This document shows positions 36,013 through 45,769 of a DNA stretch of 64,000 bases, in pieces. The DNA is from Celeribacter arenosi (lineage in GTDB: Bacteria > Pseudomonadota > Alphaproteobacteria > Rhodobacterales > Rhodobacteraceae), in contig NZ_BAABDF010000007.1 of NCBI RefSeq assembly GCF_039539485.1, positions 992,001 through 1,056,000 on the forward strand, read 5' to 3'. The number at the start of each line of letters is the position of its first letter. Within the stretch, counting starts at the first letter, position 1. A model generated the notes under the pieces. It saw nothing but the letters and a program-made list of their open reading frames with translations. It searched no databases and was not told the DNA's origin. A program made the translations under genes and the position numbers.

Positions 36013-37707
36013 ATGAGTGATCTGGAAACCCGTATCCGTCAGGCCAAAGGCGATGAACCCGCCGATCTGGTGCTCAAAGGCGGGCGCATTTTCGATTTGA
36101 TGACCGGCGAGATGCTCGACGGCGATGTCGCAATCTGTGGCGATCGCATTGTCGGTATTTGTGAGGAATATCAGGGTCTTAAAGAGGTTGATTGCAGCGG
36201 AAAAATCCTCGTCCCCGGTTTCATCGACACCCATTTGCACGTCGAAAGCTCACTGGTCACGCCCTTTGAATTCGACCGCTGCGTCACGCCCCACGGGGTG
36301 ACCACCGCGATCTGCGACCCCCATGAAATCGCCAATGTCATCGGCGCGCCGGGCATCCGGTATTTCCAGGAGGCCAGCGCCCACACCCTGATGGATTTGC
36401 GCGTGCAACTGTCCTCCTGCGTGCCCTCGACCCATATGGAAACCGCCGGTGCCGAACTGCTCGCGGACGACCTGCGCGAGTTGATGGGCCACCCCTCGGG
36501 CATTGGCCTCGCCGAGTTCATGAACTACCCCGGTGTTATTCACACCGACCCGCAAGCCATGGAAAAGATACGTCTTTTCGAGGATGCCCATATCGATGGC
36601 CACGCCCCGCAGCTGTCGGGTCGCGACCTCAACGCCTATATCTCCGCCGGCATCCGCACCGAACACGAGGCGACCACCGTCGAGGAAGCCCGCGAAAAAC
36701 TGCGCAAAGGCATGCGTATCCTGATCCGCGAAGGCTCGGTCTCCAAGGACCTGCACGCCCTGCAACCGCTGCTCACCGATCTGACCTGCGCCTACATGTG
36801 CCTGTGCACCGATGACCGCAACCCGCTCGACATCGCCGAGGAGGGCCATCTCGACTACATGATCCGGACGCTGATTTCGCTCGGATCCTCACCCCTCGCG
36901 GTCTATCGCGCCGCGTCTTTGTCGGCGGCAGAAGCCTTTGGTCTCAAAGATCGCGGCATGATCGCGCCGGGCAAACGGGCCGATATCGTGGTTCTGGATG
37001 ATCTGGAAAAATGTAGCATTGTCAAAGTGTTCGCAGGCGGTCGTGAAGTGAATGACACAGCCTTCGCCACCCGTGGAACCGTCGACCCCGTAGGCCGCCA
37101 CTCGGTCAAAGCGCCCAAAGTGACCCCTGAAAGCTTCCGCAGCGGTGGCAACCATGAGGACACCGATGTCATCGGGATCATGGAAGGCAAAATCATCACC
37201 GAGCACCTCCACGAAGACATCGCCATCGTCGACGGGGACAAACGCCCCGATCCCGCCCGCGATCTGGCCCGCATCACGGTGATCGAACGCCACGGCAAGA
37301 ACGGCAATATCGCCAGCGGCTTCGTGCGCGGTTTCGGCATGAAAAAGGGCGCGATTGCCTCCACCGTGTGCCATGACCATCACAACATCGTGTGTGCGGG
37401 CGTGGATTATGCCGATATGTCCATGGCATCGAACCGGCTGGCCGAAATCGAGGGCGGCTTTGTGGTCACCGAGGGCGGGCGCATCCTCGCCGAATTGGCG
37501 CTGCCGGTTGCGGGGTTGATGAGCCTTGGGACCTTCGAGGAGGTCCATGATGCCCTCGTCGATCTGCGTGCGGCGGCCAAATCGCTCGGCGTGGTGCTGC
37601 ACGAGCCGTTTTTGCAGCTCGCTTTCCTCGCGCTCCCCGTCATCCCCGCGCTCAAAATCACCGATCGCGGCATGGTCGACGTGACCCGCTTTGAAATCAT
37701 CTCCTAG
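36013..37707 (+). CDS. ade: Adenine deaminase
   Basis: Deaminates adenine to hypoxanthine in purine salvage. 564 aa; start 36013 follows AGGAGGT. Amidohydrolase motifs: PGFIDTHLHVESS (HxH), ICDPHEIANVIG, HAPQLSGRDLNAYISAGIRTEHE (metal histidines), and LCTDDRNP (the late aspartate). The C-terminal domain (VGVVLHEPFLQLAFLALPVIPALKITDRG) is typical of Ade. It overlaps the upstream region by 9-base spacing from the siroheme gene and shares a CTAG with the convergent gene, each stop reading TAG. Confidence 0.95.
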   Translation: MSDLETRIRQAKGDEPADLVLKGGRIFDLMTGEMLDGDVAICGDRIVGICEEYQGLKEVDCSGKILVPGFIDTHLHVESSLVTPFEFDRCVTPHGVTTAICDPHEIANVIGAPGIRYFQEASAHTLMDLRVQLSSCVPSTHMETAGAELLADDLRELMGHPSGIGLAEFMNYPGVIHTDPQAMEKIRLFEDAHIDGHAPQLSGRDLNAYISAGIRTEHEATTVEEAREKLRKGMRILIREGSVSKDLHALQPLLTDLTCAYMCLCTDDRNPLDIAEEGHLDYMIRTLISLGSSPLAVYRAASLSAAEAFGLKDRGMIAPGKRADIVVLDDLEKCSIVKVFAGGREVNDTAFATRGTVDPVGRHSVKAPKVTPESFRSGGNHEDTDVIGIMEGKIITEHLHEDIAIVDGDKRPDPARDLARITVIERHGKNGNIASGFVRGFGMKKGAIASTVCHDHHNIVCAGVDYADMSMASNRLAEIEGGFVVTEGGRILAELALPVAGLMSLGTFEEVHDALVDLRAAAKSLGVVLHEPFLQLAFLALPVIPALKITDRGMVDVTRFEIIS

Positions 37708-38678
37708 GCCGCAATCGCCGACCGATCCCGCGCCTGCCACAGTTCGCTTGCAGGCGTCGTCACGCCCAGCGTTTGCAGCGCCAGATCAGCCGTGCCCAGC
37801 ACGATAGAGAGCGCAAAAGCATCCTCCAACTCACCCGACCATAGCGCGGGCAGGGCGGCGGGATCACTACTCTGAGCGCCATCGGCGAGGCGCACATGGG
37901 CCGCATCCATCGGCGCGGCAACCTCGTCAAAGGCGACCCCGTTGCGCAGCCCGAACAGGGCGATGTCTTTGGAGGGGTTGCGCTCGAACTCACCCCCGCC
38001 GCCTTTTAGAACGGTGAGGTTTTTCTGACCCATGGCGAGGCAGGCGTCCTGTTGTAACTGTCTGTAAGGCGGGTGAAAAACGCCCTGAACCGAGGCGGCG
38101 GCCCCCGCAGGGTTCAACACCCGCAGCACGGTATTGATGCAGGAGCGCAGGTTGAAAACCGCCCGCAGCCCGAGGATATCAAACAGCGGCATCGACAGGG
38201 TTTCGAGCGGCAGATAGGCGATACCTGTTGCCAGCTCGCGCACATCGCGATCCTGCGCGACCGGAATGCCGAGCGGACCAAGGGCTGCGCGCACAGAGGC
38301 GTTCGACCCCTGATGGCTGTTCCACCCATGCAGCAGGACCGGATGCCCCGCCGATGCCACCAGTTTCGCCGCCAAAAGGAACCACGGCAACCCACGCGTG
38401 CGACCCGCCGCATAGGACGGCCAATCGAGCGCTACCTCGCCCGAAAGCGCGCCCGAAACAGGGGCGGCGGCCCGCGCAGCCGTCGCAAACCCCGCGATTT
38501 CATCCGCCGTCTCGCCCTTCATCCGCATCAACATCAACATCGCGCCCAAGGCCTCGGGCGCGGCGTCGCCGGCCAGAACGATGCCCATTGCCGCCTCGGC
38601 TTCCTCACGCGTCAGAGAGCGCGAAAACGAAGGTCCGCGACCCAGAATGCGGACGTAGGGGGCAAGAGCGGTCTTCAT
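37704..38678 (-). CDS. Anthranilate-phosphoribosyltransferase-like protein (TrpD2/YbiB family)
   Basis: 324-residue glycosyltransferase-fold protein. The start at 38678 follows GAGGA and gives MKTALAPYVRILGRGPSFSR. RSLTREEAEAAMGIVLAGDAAPEALGAMLMLMRMKGET is the TrpD-like helical N-domain. Later HGWNSHQGSNAS and RSCINTVLRVLNP replace the motifs of true TrpD, and the family (YbiB/TrpD2) binds nucleic acid rather than making tryptophan. No trp genes are near. Its last codons overlap the ade stop by 4 bases. Confidence 0.82.
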   Translation of the reverse strand: MKTALAPYVRILGRGPSFSRSLTREEAEAAMGIVLAGDAAPEALGAMLMLMRMKGETADEIAGFATAARAAAPVSGALSGEVALDWPSYAAGRTRGLPWFLLAAKLVASAGHPVLLHGWNSHQGSNASVRAALGPLGIPVAQDRDVRELATGIAYLPLETLSMPLFDILGLRAVFNLRSCINTVLRVLNPAGAAASVQGVFHPPYRQLQQDACLAMGQKNLTVLKGGGGEFERNPSKDIALFGLRNGVAFDEVAAPMDAAHVRLADGAQSSDPAALPALWSGELEDAFALSIVLGTADLALQTLGVTTPASELWQARDRSAIAA

Positions 38679-38930
38679 CGGGCAGTCCTCTGGTTGGTTC
38701 GCCGGTCGTGGCACCTTGGCTCTATCAAGCCACGGTTGCAGCACGGCAGCAAGGCGTGACTGCGCGTTTGCGCCCGCCTCAGGTGTGCAATCGAAGTGGT
38801 GGAAATCTACGCAGGAATGCGCCCCAAACACCTCCAATCGGCCTGCAGGGCCCGTGCGGTGCGCAGGTGGCTTTACATTCCTTGGTCTGGTCGGTCTTTA
38901 TGGAAATGTAGCAAAAGGACGGGCATCAAA

Positions 38931-41900
38931 ATGGCGATCACCGCTGGCATTTATCACCTCACGCACTACGAGTACGATCAGCCCATCAATCTCGGACCGC
39001 AAATCATCCGTTTGCGCCCGGCACCCCATTCGCGCACGCGTGTCATTTCCCATTCGCTCAAGGTGTCGCCCGCAGGCCATTTCGTCAATCACCAGCAGGA
39101 TCCATACGGCAACTGGCTGTCGCGTTTTGTGTTTCCCGACCCCGTTCGCGAGTTCAAAATCGAGGTCGATCTGGTCGCCGATATGACCGTCTACAACCCG
39201 TTCGACTTTTTTGTGGATGATGTCGCCAAAGATTGGCCCTTTGATTATCCACAGGAAATCCTGTCCGACCTGTCGATCTACCGCACGCCCGAACCCGTGG
39301 GTCCAAAGCTGCAACAATATCTGGCGACGATTTCGCGCCAATCCATGAACACCGTCGACATGCTGGTCGCGCTCAATGCGCAGCTTCAACAAGACATCGG
39401 CTACGTCATCCGCATGGAGCCCGGCGTGCAGACGCCCGAGGAAACGCTGACCTCTGCCAAGGGATCGTGCCGCGACACCTCATGGCTGCTCGTGCAGATC
39501 CTGCGCAATCTCGGCTATGCGGCGCGTTTCACATCCGGCTACCTGATCCAGTTGAAACCCGATCTGGTCTCCCTCGATGGTCCGGCGGGCACGGATAAGG
39601 ATTTCACCGATCTGCACGCGTGGTGCGAGGTCTATTTGCCCGGCGCGGGCTGGGTGGGGCTGGACCCGACCTCCGGCCTTTTGACGGGCGAAAGCCATAT
39701 CCCGCTGGCCTCCACCCCGCATTACAGCAACGCCGCCCCGATTGTCGGCGGCTTCACCGGTCCTGCGGACCTCAAAACCTCCTTCCACTTCGATATGACC
39801 GTGACCCGCACTGCCGAACATCCGCGGATCACCAAACCCTTCTCTGAAGAGAGCTGGCAGGCGCTCGATGATCTGGGCAACAAAGTTGACGACGCGATCA
39901 AACGCCAGGACATGCGCCTGACAATGGGGGGCGAACCGACCTTTGTGTCGATCGACGACTTCGAGGCGGATGAATGGAACATTGCCGCCGTGGGGCCGAC
40001 CAAACGCGGTCTGGCCGACACGCTGATCCGAAAACTACGTGACAGGTTCGCGCCGAACGGTTTTCTCCATCACGGGCAGGGCAAATGGTATCCGGGCGAA
40101 ACGCTGCCCCGATGGACCTTTGCGCTCTACTGGCGAAAAGACGGAAAACCGGTTTGGAAAAACCCCGACCTGATTGCCCGCGAAGAGCCCGATGTCCCCG
40201 CCACGATCACGCAGGCCGGGGAATTCATGTCGACATTTTCGCAGCGCCTCGGCATAGAACCCGATCACGCGCAACCGACCTATGAGGATCCCGCCGAATG
40301 GGTTCTCAAAGAGGCCGATTTGCCGGTCAATGTGACGCCGGAAGATCCCAAACTGAAAGACCCAGAGGCGCGTGCGCGCATCGCCAAGGTGTTTAGCCGA
40401 GGGCTCACCGAACCGGCGGGCTATGTCTTGCCGGTCCAACGCTGGCAGGCCAAATCGACCTCCGGGTGGAAATCGGAGCGCTGGAAAACGCGCCGCGGGC
40501 ATCTCTTCCTCGTACCCGGCGATAGCCCTGTCGGGTTCCGCCTGCCGCTTGGGACCTTGCCGCATATTCCAGCCGCCGATTACCCCTATGTCTACCCCGC
40601 CGACCCGGCTGAGCCGCGCGGTGAATTGCCTGATTTCCACGCCGGTGAAGACGAACGCCGCCGCCGCGTGGCCGAGGTTATCGACGAGATTGTGCGCGAA
40701 CAGGGTGCAGGCGAGCCGGAATTGTCTGACCGCCGCGCGCAGCCTGTGTCGAGCGTCAAAGAGGCCGAAGGCGGCGCGCAACAGGAAGTCGTCGAACAGG
40801 CCATCGACCTCTCCGGCGCAAGCGTGCGAACGGCGATCGCAATCGAGCCGCGTGACGGAAAGCTATGCCTGTTCATGCCGCCTGTCGAACGTCTGGAGGA
40901 CTATCTCGACCTCTTGGCGACGGCGGAAGAAACGGCAGATGAATTGGGCCTGAAACTCCATATCGAAGGCTATTCGCCCCCCCATGACCCCCGCCTCAAC
41001 GTGATCAAGGTCGCGCCCGATCCCGGTGTGATCGAGGTGAACGTGCATCCGGCCGCCAATTGGCAGGACTGCAAGGACATCACCAACACCGTCTATGAGG
41101 AGGCCCGCAAATCCCGACTGGGTGCGGATAAATTCATGGTGGACGGCAAACACACCGGCACCGGCGGGGGCAACCACGTGGTGGTCGGGGGCGACACGCC
41201 TGCGGATTCCCCGTTCCTGCGTCGTCCCGACCTGTTGCGCTCTCTGATCCTGCATTGGCAGCGCCACCCGTCGTTGTCCTACCTGTTTTCGGGCCTGTTC
41301 ATCGGCCCGACATCTCAGGCGCCGCGCATCGACGAGGCGCGCAACGACACGCTCTACGAGTTGGAAATCGCACTGTCGCAAATCCCCGCGCCGGGTGAAG
41401 GCGAACAGCCACGTCCATGGCTCGTCGACCGGCTGCTGCGCAATATCCTGATTGATGTGACCGGCAACACGCACCGCGCCGAGATATGCATCGACAAGAT
41501 GTTCTCGCCCGATGGGCCCACAGGGCGGCTCGGACTGGTAGAATTCCGCGGTTTCGAAATGCCGCCGGACGCCAAGATGAGCCTTGCCCAGCAGGTGCTG
41601 ATCCGTGCGCTCTTGGCGCGGTTCTGGGACAATCCGGTCAAAGGCAATCCGGTGCGGTGGGGCACGACTTTGCACGATCGTTTCATGTTGCCCTATTTCG
41701 TGTGGCAGGATTTCCTCGAAGTGCTGCGCGACCTCGGCGATCACGGGTTCCAGTTCCGCAAGGACTGGTACGAGGCGCAGTGGGAGTTCCGCTTTCCCTT
41801 TGCAGGCGAGATCGAACATGAGGGCGTGCATCTGGAACTGCGTCAGGCGTTGGAGCCGTGGCATGTGCTGGGCGAACGCGGCGCAATCGGGGGCACGGTG

Positions 41901-42341
41901 CGTTACACCGACAGCTCCGTTGAGCGCATGCAGGTGCAACTGACCACCGCCGATCCCGACCGCTACATCGTCACGTGTAATCAACGCAAAATGCCGATGA
42001 CCAAAACCGGCGCAAGCGGGGTCGCGGTCGCGGGCGTGCGGTTCAAAGCATGGCAACCCGCCGAAGCGCTCCATCCGGTTTTGCCGGTCAACGCGCCGCT
42101 GACCTTTGATATCTTCGACACTTGGACGGGCAGGGCGCTCGGCGGGTGCACCTATCACGTCGCCCACCCCGGCGGGCGCAATTACGACACCTTCCCCGTC
42201 AACACCAACGAAGCGGACGCGCGCCGTCTCGCACGTTTCGAGAAAACCGGTCACACCGTGGGCACCTATTGGCCAGCCGAAGAAGTGCCCCATCCGGAGT
42301 TCCCCATGACCCTCGATCTGCGCAGGAACCCCGGAGTTTAG
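38931..42341 (+). CDS. Transglutaminase-like protein fused to DUF2126
   Basis: 1136 aa. The N-terminal Transglut_N (IYHLTHYEYDQPINLGPQIIRLRP) and transglutaminase core have an intact triad: C180 (GSCRDTS), H229 (DLHAWCEV) and D245 (LDPTSG). From about residue 360 a large DUF2126 region follows (RLTMGGEPTFVSIDDFEADEWN, then KHTGTGGGNHVVVGG and EICIDKMFSPDGPTGRLGL), with glutamine-synthetase/carboxylate-amine-ligase-like motifs. No signal peptide, so cytoplasmic. Start chosen at 38931, the family opening MAITAGIYHLTHYEY; no strong ribosome site. It forms an operon with the next two genes. This conserved trio is predicted to make or remodel peptide (iso)peptide bonds; substrate unknown. Confidence 0.88.
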   Translation: MAITAGIYHLTHYEYDQPINLGPQIIRLRPAPHSRTRVISHSLKVSPAGHFVNHQQDPYGNWLSRFVFPDPVREFKIEVDLVADMTVYNPFDFFVDDVAKDWPFDYPQEILSDLSIYRTPEPVGPKLQQYLATISRQSMNTVDMLVALNAQLQQDIGYVIRMEPGVQTPEETLTSAKGSCRDTSWLLVQILRNLGYAARFTSGYLIQLKPDLVSLDGPAGTDKDFTDLHAWCEVYLPGAGWVGLDPTSGLLTGESHIPLASTPHYSNAAPIVGGFTGPADLKTSFHFDMTVTRTAEHPRITKPFSEESWQALDDLGNKVDDAIKRQDMRLTMGGEPTFVSIDDFEADEWNIAAVGPTKRGLADTLIRKLRDRFAPNGFLHHGQGKWYPGETLPRWTFALYWRKDGKPVWKNPDLIAREEPDVPATITQAGEFMSTFSQRLGIEPDHAQPTYEDPAEWVLKEADLPVNVTPEDPKLKDPEARARIAKVFSRGLTEPAGYVLPVQRWQAKSTSGWKSERWKTRRGHLFLVPGDSPVGFRLPLGTLPHIPAADYPYVYPADPAEPRGELPDFHAGEDERRRRVAEVIDEIVREQGAGEPELSDRRAQPVSSVKEAEGGAQQEVVEQAIDLSGASVRTAIAIEPRDGKLCLFMPPVERLEDYLDLLATAEETADELGLKLHIEGYSPPHDPRLNVIKVAPDPGVIEVNVHPAANWQDCKDITNTVYEEARKSRLGADKFMVDGKHTGTGGGNHVVVGGDTPADSPFLRRPDLLRSLILHWQRHPSLSYLFSGLFIGPTSQAPRIDEARNDTLYELEIALSQIPAPGEGEQPRPWLVDRLLRNILIDVTGNTHRAEICIDKMFSPDGPTGRLGLVEFRGFEMPPDAKMSLAQQVLIRALLARFWDNPVKGNPVRWGTTLHDRFMLPYFVWQDFLEVLRDLGDHGFQFRKDWYEAQWEFRFPFAGEIEHEGVHLELRQALEPWHVLGERGAIGGTVRYTDSSVERMQVQLTTADPDRYIVTCNQRKMPMTKTGASGVAVAGVRFKAWQPAEALHPVLPVNAPLTFDIFDTWTGRALGGCTYHVAHPGGRNYDTFPVNTNEADARRLARFEKTGHTVGTYWPAEEVPHPEFPMTLDLRRNPGV

Positions 42342-42363
42342 GATGGGGCAAAGGGAGACAACC

Positions 42364-44751
42364 ATGCAGGACGAAGACCTTGCGCGGTTCCTTGCGAACT
42401 ACCGCCCGCCCGCGGGGGTGGCCGACGAGTTGATGCAGGGCGAGGGCAGGTTGCGACCTGTTTGGGCCGAATTCATCCGACGCCTCGCGGTGGAGCCGCC
42501 TCAGGCTCTGGCCCAACGGTTCGCCGCAGGTAACCAGTATCTCGGCGATGCGGGCGTGTTCTTTCGCCAACACACCGCAACCGGATCGACGGAGAGCGGT
42601 TGGCCGCTAAGCCATATTCCTGTGCTGATTTCTCAGGAGGAATGGGCGGGTGTGTCGGCGGGATTGGTAGAACGAGCAGACCTTCTCGAACAGGTGATGG
42701 CCGATCTCTATGGCCCCGCCAATCTGGTGCGCGATGGGAAACTGCCCGCCGAACTGGTGGCTCAAAACCCCGAGTGGCTGCATCAAATGGTCGGCCTCAA
42801 ACCGAAATCGGGGCATTTCCTGCACCATCTTGCCTTTGAGATCGGGCGCTCTCCCGATGGCTCGTGGTTCGTGTTGGGTGATCGCACACAGGCCCCGTCG
42901 GGCGCTGGTTTTGCCTTGGAAAACCGGATGGCCACGACGCGGATGTTCAGTGATTTCCACCCATCGGCCAATGTCGAACGCCTCGCGGGATTTTTCCGCG
43001 GGTTTCGCGACGCACTCAACGGTTTGCGCGAGAACCGCGACGGTCGGGTCGCGATCCTGACGCCCGGATTGCACACGGACACCTATTTCGAACACGCCTA
43101 TATCGCCCGCTACCTCGGGTTTATGCTACTCGAAGGGGCCGAGTTGCGCACCGACGGCGACCGCATGAGCGTGCAGACAACACATGGCCCCGTGCCCGTT
43201 GACGTATTGTGGCGCCGGCTGGATTCCCGCAGCACCGATCCCCTCGAATTTGACGACGCCAGTGCCATCGGCACGCCCGGTCTCGCCGCGGCGTTGCGTG
43301 CGGGCCAGATGACGATGGTCAATGCGTTGGGGTCCGGCGTTCTGGAATCGCGCGCTTTCATGGCCTTCATGCCCCAGATCGCGCGCCACCTGTTGGGCAA
43401 ACCGCTCTCCATTCCCAACATCGCGACATGGTGGTGCGGGCAGCCAAAAGAACGCGCCTATGTGCGCGATAATCTCGAACGGATGCTGATTGGCCCTGCG
43501 CAATCGACACGCCTGCCGTTTGACATTGATGCCTCGACAACCCTCGGGGGCAATCTGCGCGAAAATGCCGATCAGGCCGTTCGCGCGTGGATTGATCGTG
43601 ACGGGGCGACCTTGGTCGGGCAGGAGGCGGTGACGCTCTCTACAACGCCGGCGATGATTGACGGCACCTTGGCCGCGCGTCCCATGGTCGTGCGCGTCTT
43701 TGCCGCCCGCACGCCCAATGGGTGGACCATCATGCCCGGTGGCTATGCCCGCATCGGGCGCACCAGCGATCCGACCGCTCTTGGGATGCAGTCGGGGGGC
43801 TCGGTGGCCGATGTGTGGATTGTATCGGACAAACCAGTGGCCCCTGACACGCTCACCGGCGATCTTGATGATGGCACGTTTTCGCGACGCTTGCCCGCAC
43901 TCTTGCCTGCGCGCGCCGCCGACAATCTGTTCTGGCTCGGCCGCTATGCAGAGCGGGCGGAAACGGTGGTGCGCCTGCTTCGCGCCTATCACTTGCGCCA
44001 GTCCGAGTATGGCGGCGACAAACTCCTGATATCCGAGGCGCTCGAATCCTATCTGGAGAGTTTTGGCGTCGACACCGGCGAACCGGTGCCGGTCGCCTTG
44101 ATGCAGCTATTCGATGCGGCCTGCGGCTGCGCGGGCATGGTCCGCGACCGGTTTTCGCCCGACGGGTGGATGGCGCTGACCGATCTGTCAAAGACCGCGC
44201 ATGACATGGCCTCGCAGGTCACCGCCGGCAATGATGCCGCGCGCGCGATGAGTGACCTTCTGCGCAAAATCGCCGGTTTCCACGGTTTGGTGCATGAGAA
44301 CATGTTCCGCTTTGATGGCTGGCGTTTTCTCACCTTGGGGGCCGCGATCGAACGCTCCGGGCAGATGGCGCGGCTTTTGTCGGTTTTCGGGGAAAAGACC
44401 GGTCCCGTGGGGGGGTATGACCTCGCCGTGGAGGTGGGGGATAGCGTGATGACCCACCGGCGGCGCTACTCCGTGGCGACCAACCGCAATACCGTCATCG
44501 ATCTGTTGGCGCTCGACGGTGATAACCCGCGCTCGTTGCTGTTTCAGGTCGATCGCATCAAACAGGCCGAAGAACGCCTTTCACGCGGTCAGGTCAACCG
44601 ACCGCTTGGCGACGCGGCGCGCAAAATCCTCGCCTTGCGCACGGCCCTGGCTGTGGCGCGACCGTCGAATTTGACTGCCGCGCGCCTCGATGAAATCCAT
44701 CAGGAGTTGATCGAGATTTCGAACGCCGTGTCACAGCAGTACTTCGGGTAG
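42364..44751 (+). CDS. Circularly permuted ATP-grasp / alpha-E domain fusion protein
   Basis: 795 aa (start at 42364, seven bases after GGGAG; an ATG at 42343 adds 7 residues). The N-terminal half is a circularly permuted type 2 ATP-grasp ligase (GPANLVRDGKLPAELVAQNPEWL, LSIPNIATWWCGQ, RPMVVRVFAARTPNGWTIMPGGYARIG). The last 310 residues, from ARAADNLFWLGRYAERAETVVRLLRAYH, are the helical alpha-E (DUF403) domain. Elsewhere these are often separate genes. ATP-grasp enzymes join a carboxylate to an amine, so with two transglutaminase-like neighbours a peptide-tagging or crosslinking system is likely but unproven. Confidence 0.88.
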   Translation: MQDEDLARFLANYRPPAGVADELMQGEGRLRPVWAEFIRRLAVEPPQALAQRFAAGNQYLGDAGVFFRQHTATGSTESGWPLSHIPVLISQEEWAGVSAGLVERADLLEQVMADLYGPANLVRDGKLPAELVAQNPEWLHQMVGLKPKSGHFLHHLAFEIGRSPDGSWFVLGDRTQAPSGAGFALENRMATTRMFSDFHPSANVERLAGFFRGFRDALNGLRENRDGRVAILTPGLHTDTYFEHAYIARYLGFMLLEGAELRTDGDRMSVQTTHGPVPVDVLWRRLDSRSTDPLEFDDASAIGTPGLAAALRAGQMTMVNALGSGVLESRAFMAFMPQIARHLLGKPLSIPNIATWWCGQPKERAYVRDNLERMLIGPAQSTRLPFDIDASTTLGGNLRENADQAVRAWIDRDGATLVGQEAVTLSTTPAMIDGTLAARPMVVRVFAARTPNGWTIMPGGYARIGRTSDPTALGMQSGGSVADVWIVSDKPVAPDTLTGDLDDGTFSRRLPALLPARAADNLFWLGRYAERAETVVRLLRAYHLRQSEYGGDKLLISEALESYLESFGVDTGEPVPVALMQLFDAACGCAGMVRDRFSPDGWMALTDLSKTAHDMASQVTAGNDAARAMSDLLRKIAGFHGLVHENMFRFDGWRFLTLGAAIERSGQMARLLSVFGEKTGPVGGYDLAVEVGDSVMTHRRRYSVATNRNTVIDLLALDGDNPRSLLFQVDRIKQAEERLSRGQVNRPLGDAARKILALRTALAVARPSNLTAARLDEIHQELIEISNAVSQQYFG

Positions 44752-44762
44752 GGGGTCGGTCA

Positions 44763-45656
44763 GTGCTCTACAATGTAAAGCTCCGGATCAGCTACACCTA
44801 TGAGACCTCCGCAGATTCCCATCGCACCTTGTTGCGCATGTTGCCGCGCACGCTGCCCTATCAATCCCTGATACAGGGCGTTATCGAGGCCGATCCTCTC
44901 CCCTCGCGCCGTCGTGACGGTGTGGACTTTTTTGGCAATCCGACCACGGATCTGTCCCATGATATGGCCCTCTCGCAGTTGAGCTTCCAGTTTCGCGGGC
45001 GGGTGCGGCGTAGCGAACCTTTCGCGGGGCTTGATCTGAGTTCAAAGTTCTTCGACCTGCCGCGTGATATTGCCGCCTACCGCGATATCGGACCGGATTC
45101 CCCGCACCATTTCATCGCCGCCTCGCCGCGCGTGCCGATGGAAAAGGAAATCACCGCATTTGCCCGCAGTGTCGTGAACGAAAACATGTCGACGCTGACG
45201 GCCGCACGCGCGCTGAGCACCGCGCTGCATGACACTTTCGACTTTGACCCCACCGCGACAGATGTCTCCACGCCGCCGATTGAGGCGTTTCGCAACCGGC
45301 GCGGGGTCTGTCAGGATATCACCCATGTGATGATCGCGGGGCTGCGCGGCATTGGTATCCCTGCGGGCTATGTGTCCGGTTTCCTGCGCACCGTGCCGCC
45401 AGAGGGGCAGGCGCGTTTGGAGGGGGCGGATGCGATGCACGCATGGGTGCGGTGTTGGTGCGGCCCCGAAATCGGTTGGTTCGAAGTCGACCCGACCAAT
45501 GCAATCGACGTCGGAACTGACCATATCACCGTGGCGTTCGGGCGCGATTACTCCGATGTGGCGCCCGCGAAAGGGTCTCTGCGCTCGCAAGGCAGTCACA
45601 AGACATCGCATGTCGTCGATGTTGTGCCGGTGGACGAGACCGCCTCGCGGATATGA
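44763..45656 (+). CDS. Transglutaminase family protein (third gene of the ATP-grasp trio)
   Basis: 297 aa with GTG start after AGGGGGT. Bacterial transglutaminase N-terminal beta domain (LRISYTYETSADSHRTLLRMLPR), then the papain-like core with triad C183 (GVCQDITH), H226 (MHAWVRC) and D243 (EVDPTNA). No signal peptide or membrane segment. Likely a protease or amidase acting on the product of the ligase encoded 11 bases upstream. Family assignment is firm, role unproven. Confidence 0.9.
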   Translation: MLYNVKLRISYTYETSADSHRTLLRMLPRTLPYQSLIQGVIEADPLPSRRRDGVDFFGNPTTDLSHDMALSQLSFQFRGRVRRSEPFAGLDLSSKFFDLPRDIAAYRDIGPDSPHHFIAASPRVPMEKEITAFARSVVNENMSTLTAARALSTALHDTFDFDPTATDVSTPPIEAFRNRRGVCQDITHVMIAGLRGIGIPAGYVSGFLRTVPPEGQARLEGADAMHAWVRCWCGPEIGWFEVDPTNAIDVGTDHITVAFGRDYSDVAPAKGSLRSQGSHKTSHVVDVVPVDETASRI

Positions 45657-45734
45657 CGGGGGACCCAGTGCGCGGGTGCAGTGTCCGTTGCGCGCAGATT
45701 CCCCGGTTGCCCGCAGATTCCATCGGGTGATCCC

Positions 45735-45765
45735 TTGAATTTTCCGCCTCTTGGGCTCCTATATG
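45735..45765 (+). promoter_or_regulatory. Possible MerR/CueR-type promoter of the copper ATPase gene
   Basis: TTGAAT (45735-45740) and TATATG (45760-45765) are separated by 19 bases, the long spacing typical of promoters switched by MerR-family metal sensors. The spacer holds CC-N7-GG, the CueR half-site spacing, but the outer arms match the CueR consensus only partly. Transcription from here would begin at or after the ATG at 45770, implying a leaderless message or use of the ATG at 45809. Confidence 0.4.
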
Positions 45766-45769
45766 ACCT

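Noticed and set aside
40863..42365. Minus-strand frame of 500 codons opposite the DUF2126 region
   Set aside because: Shadow of a conserved coding region, no recognisable protein.
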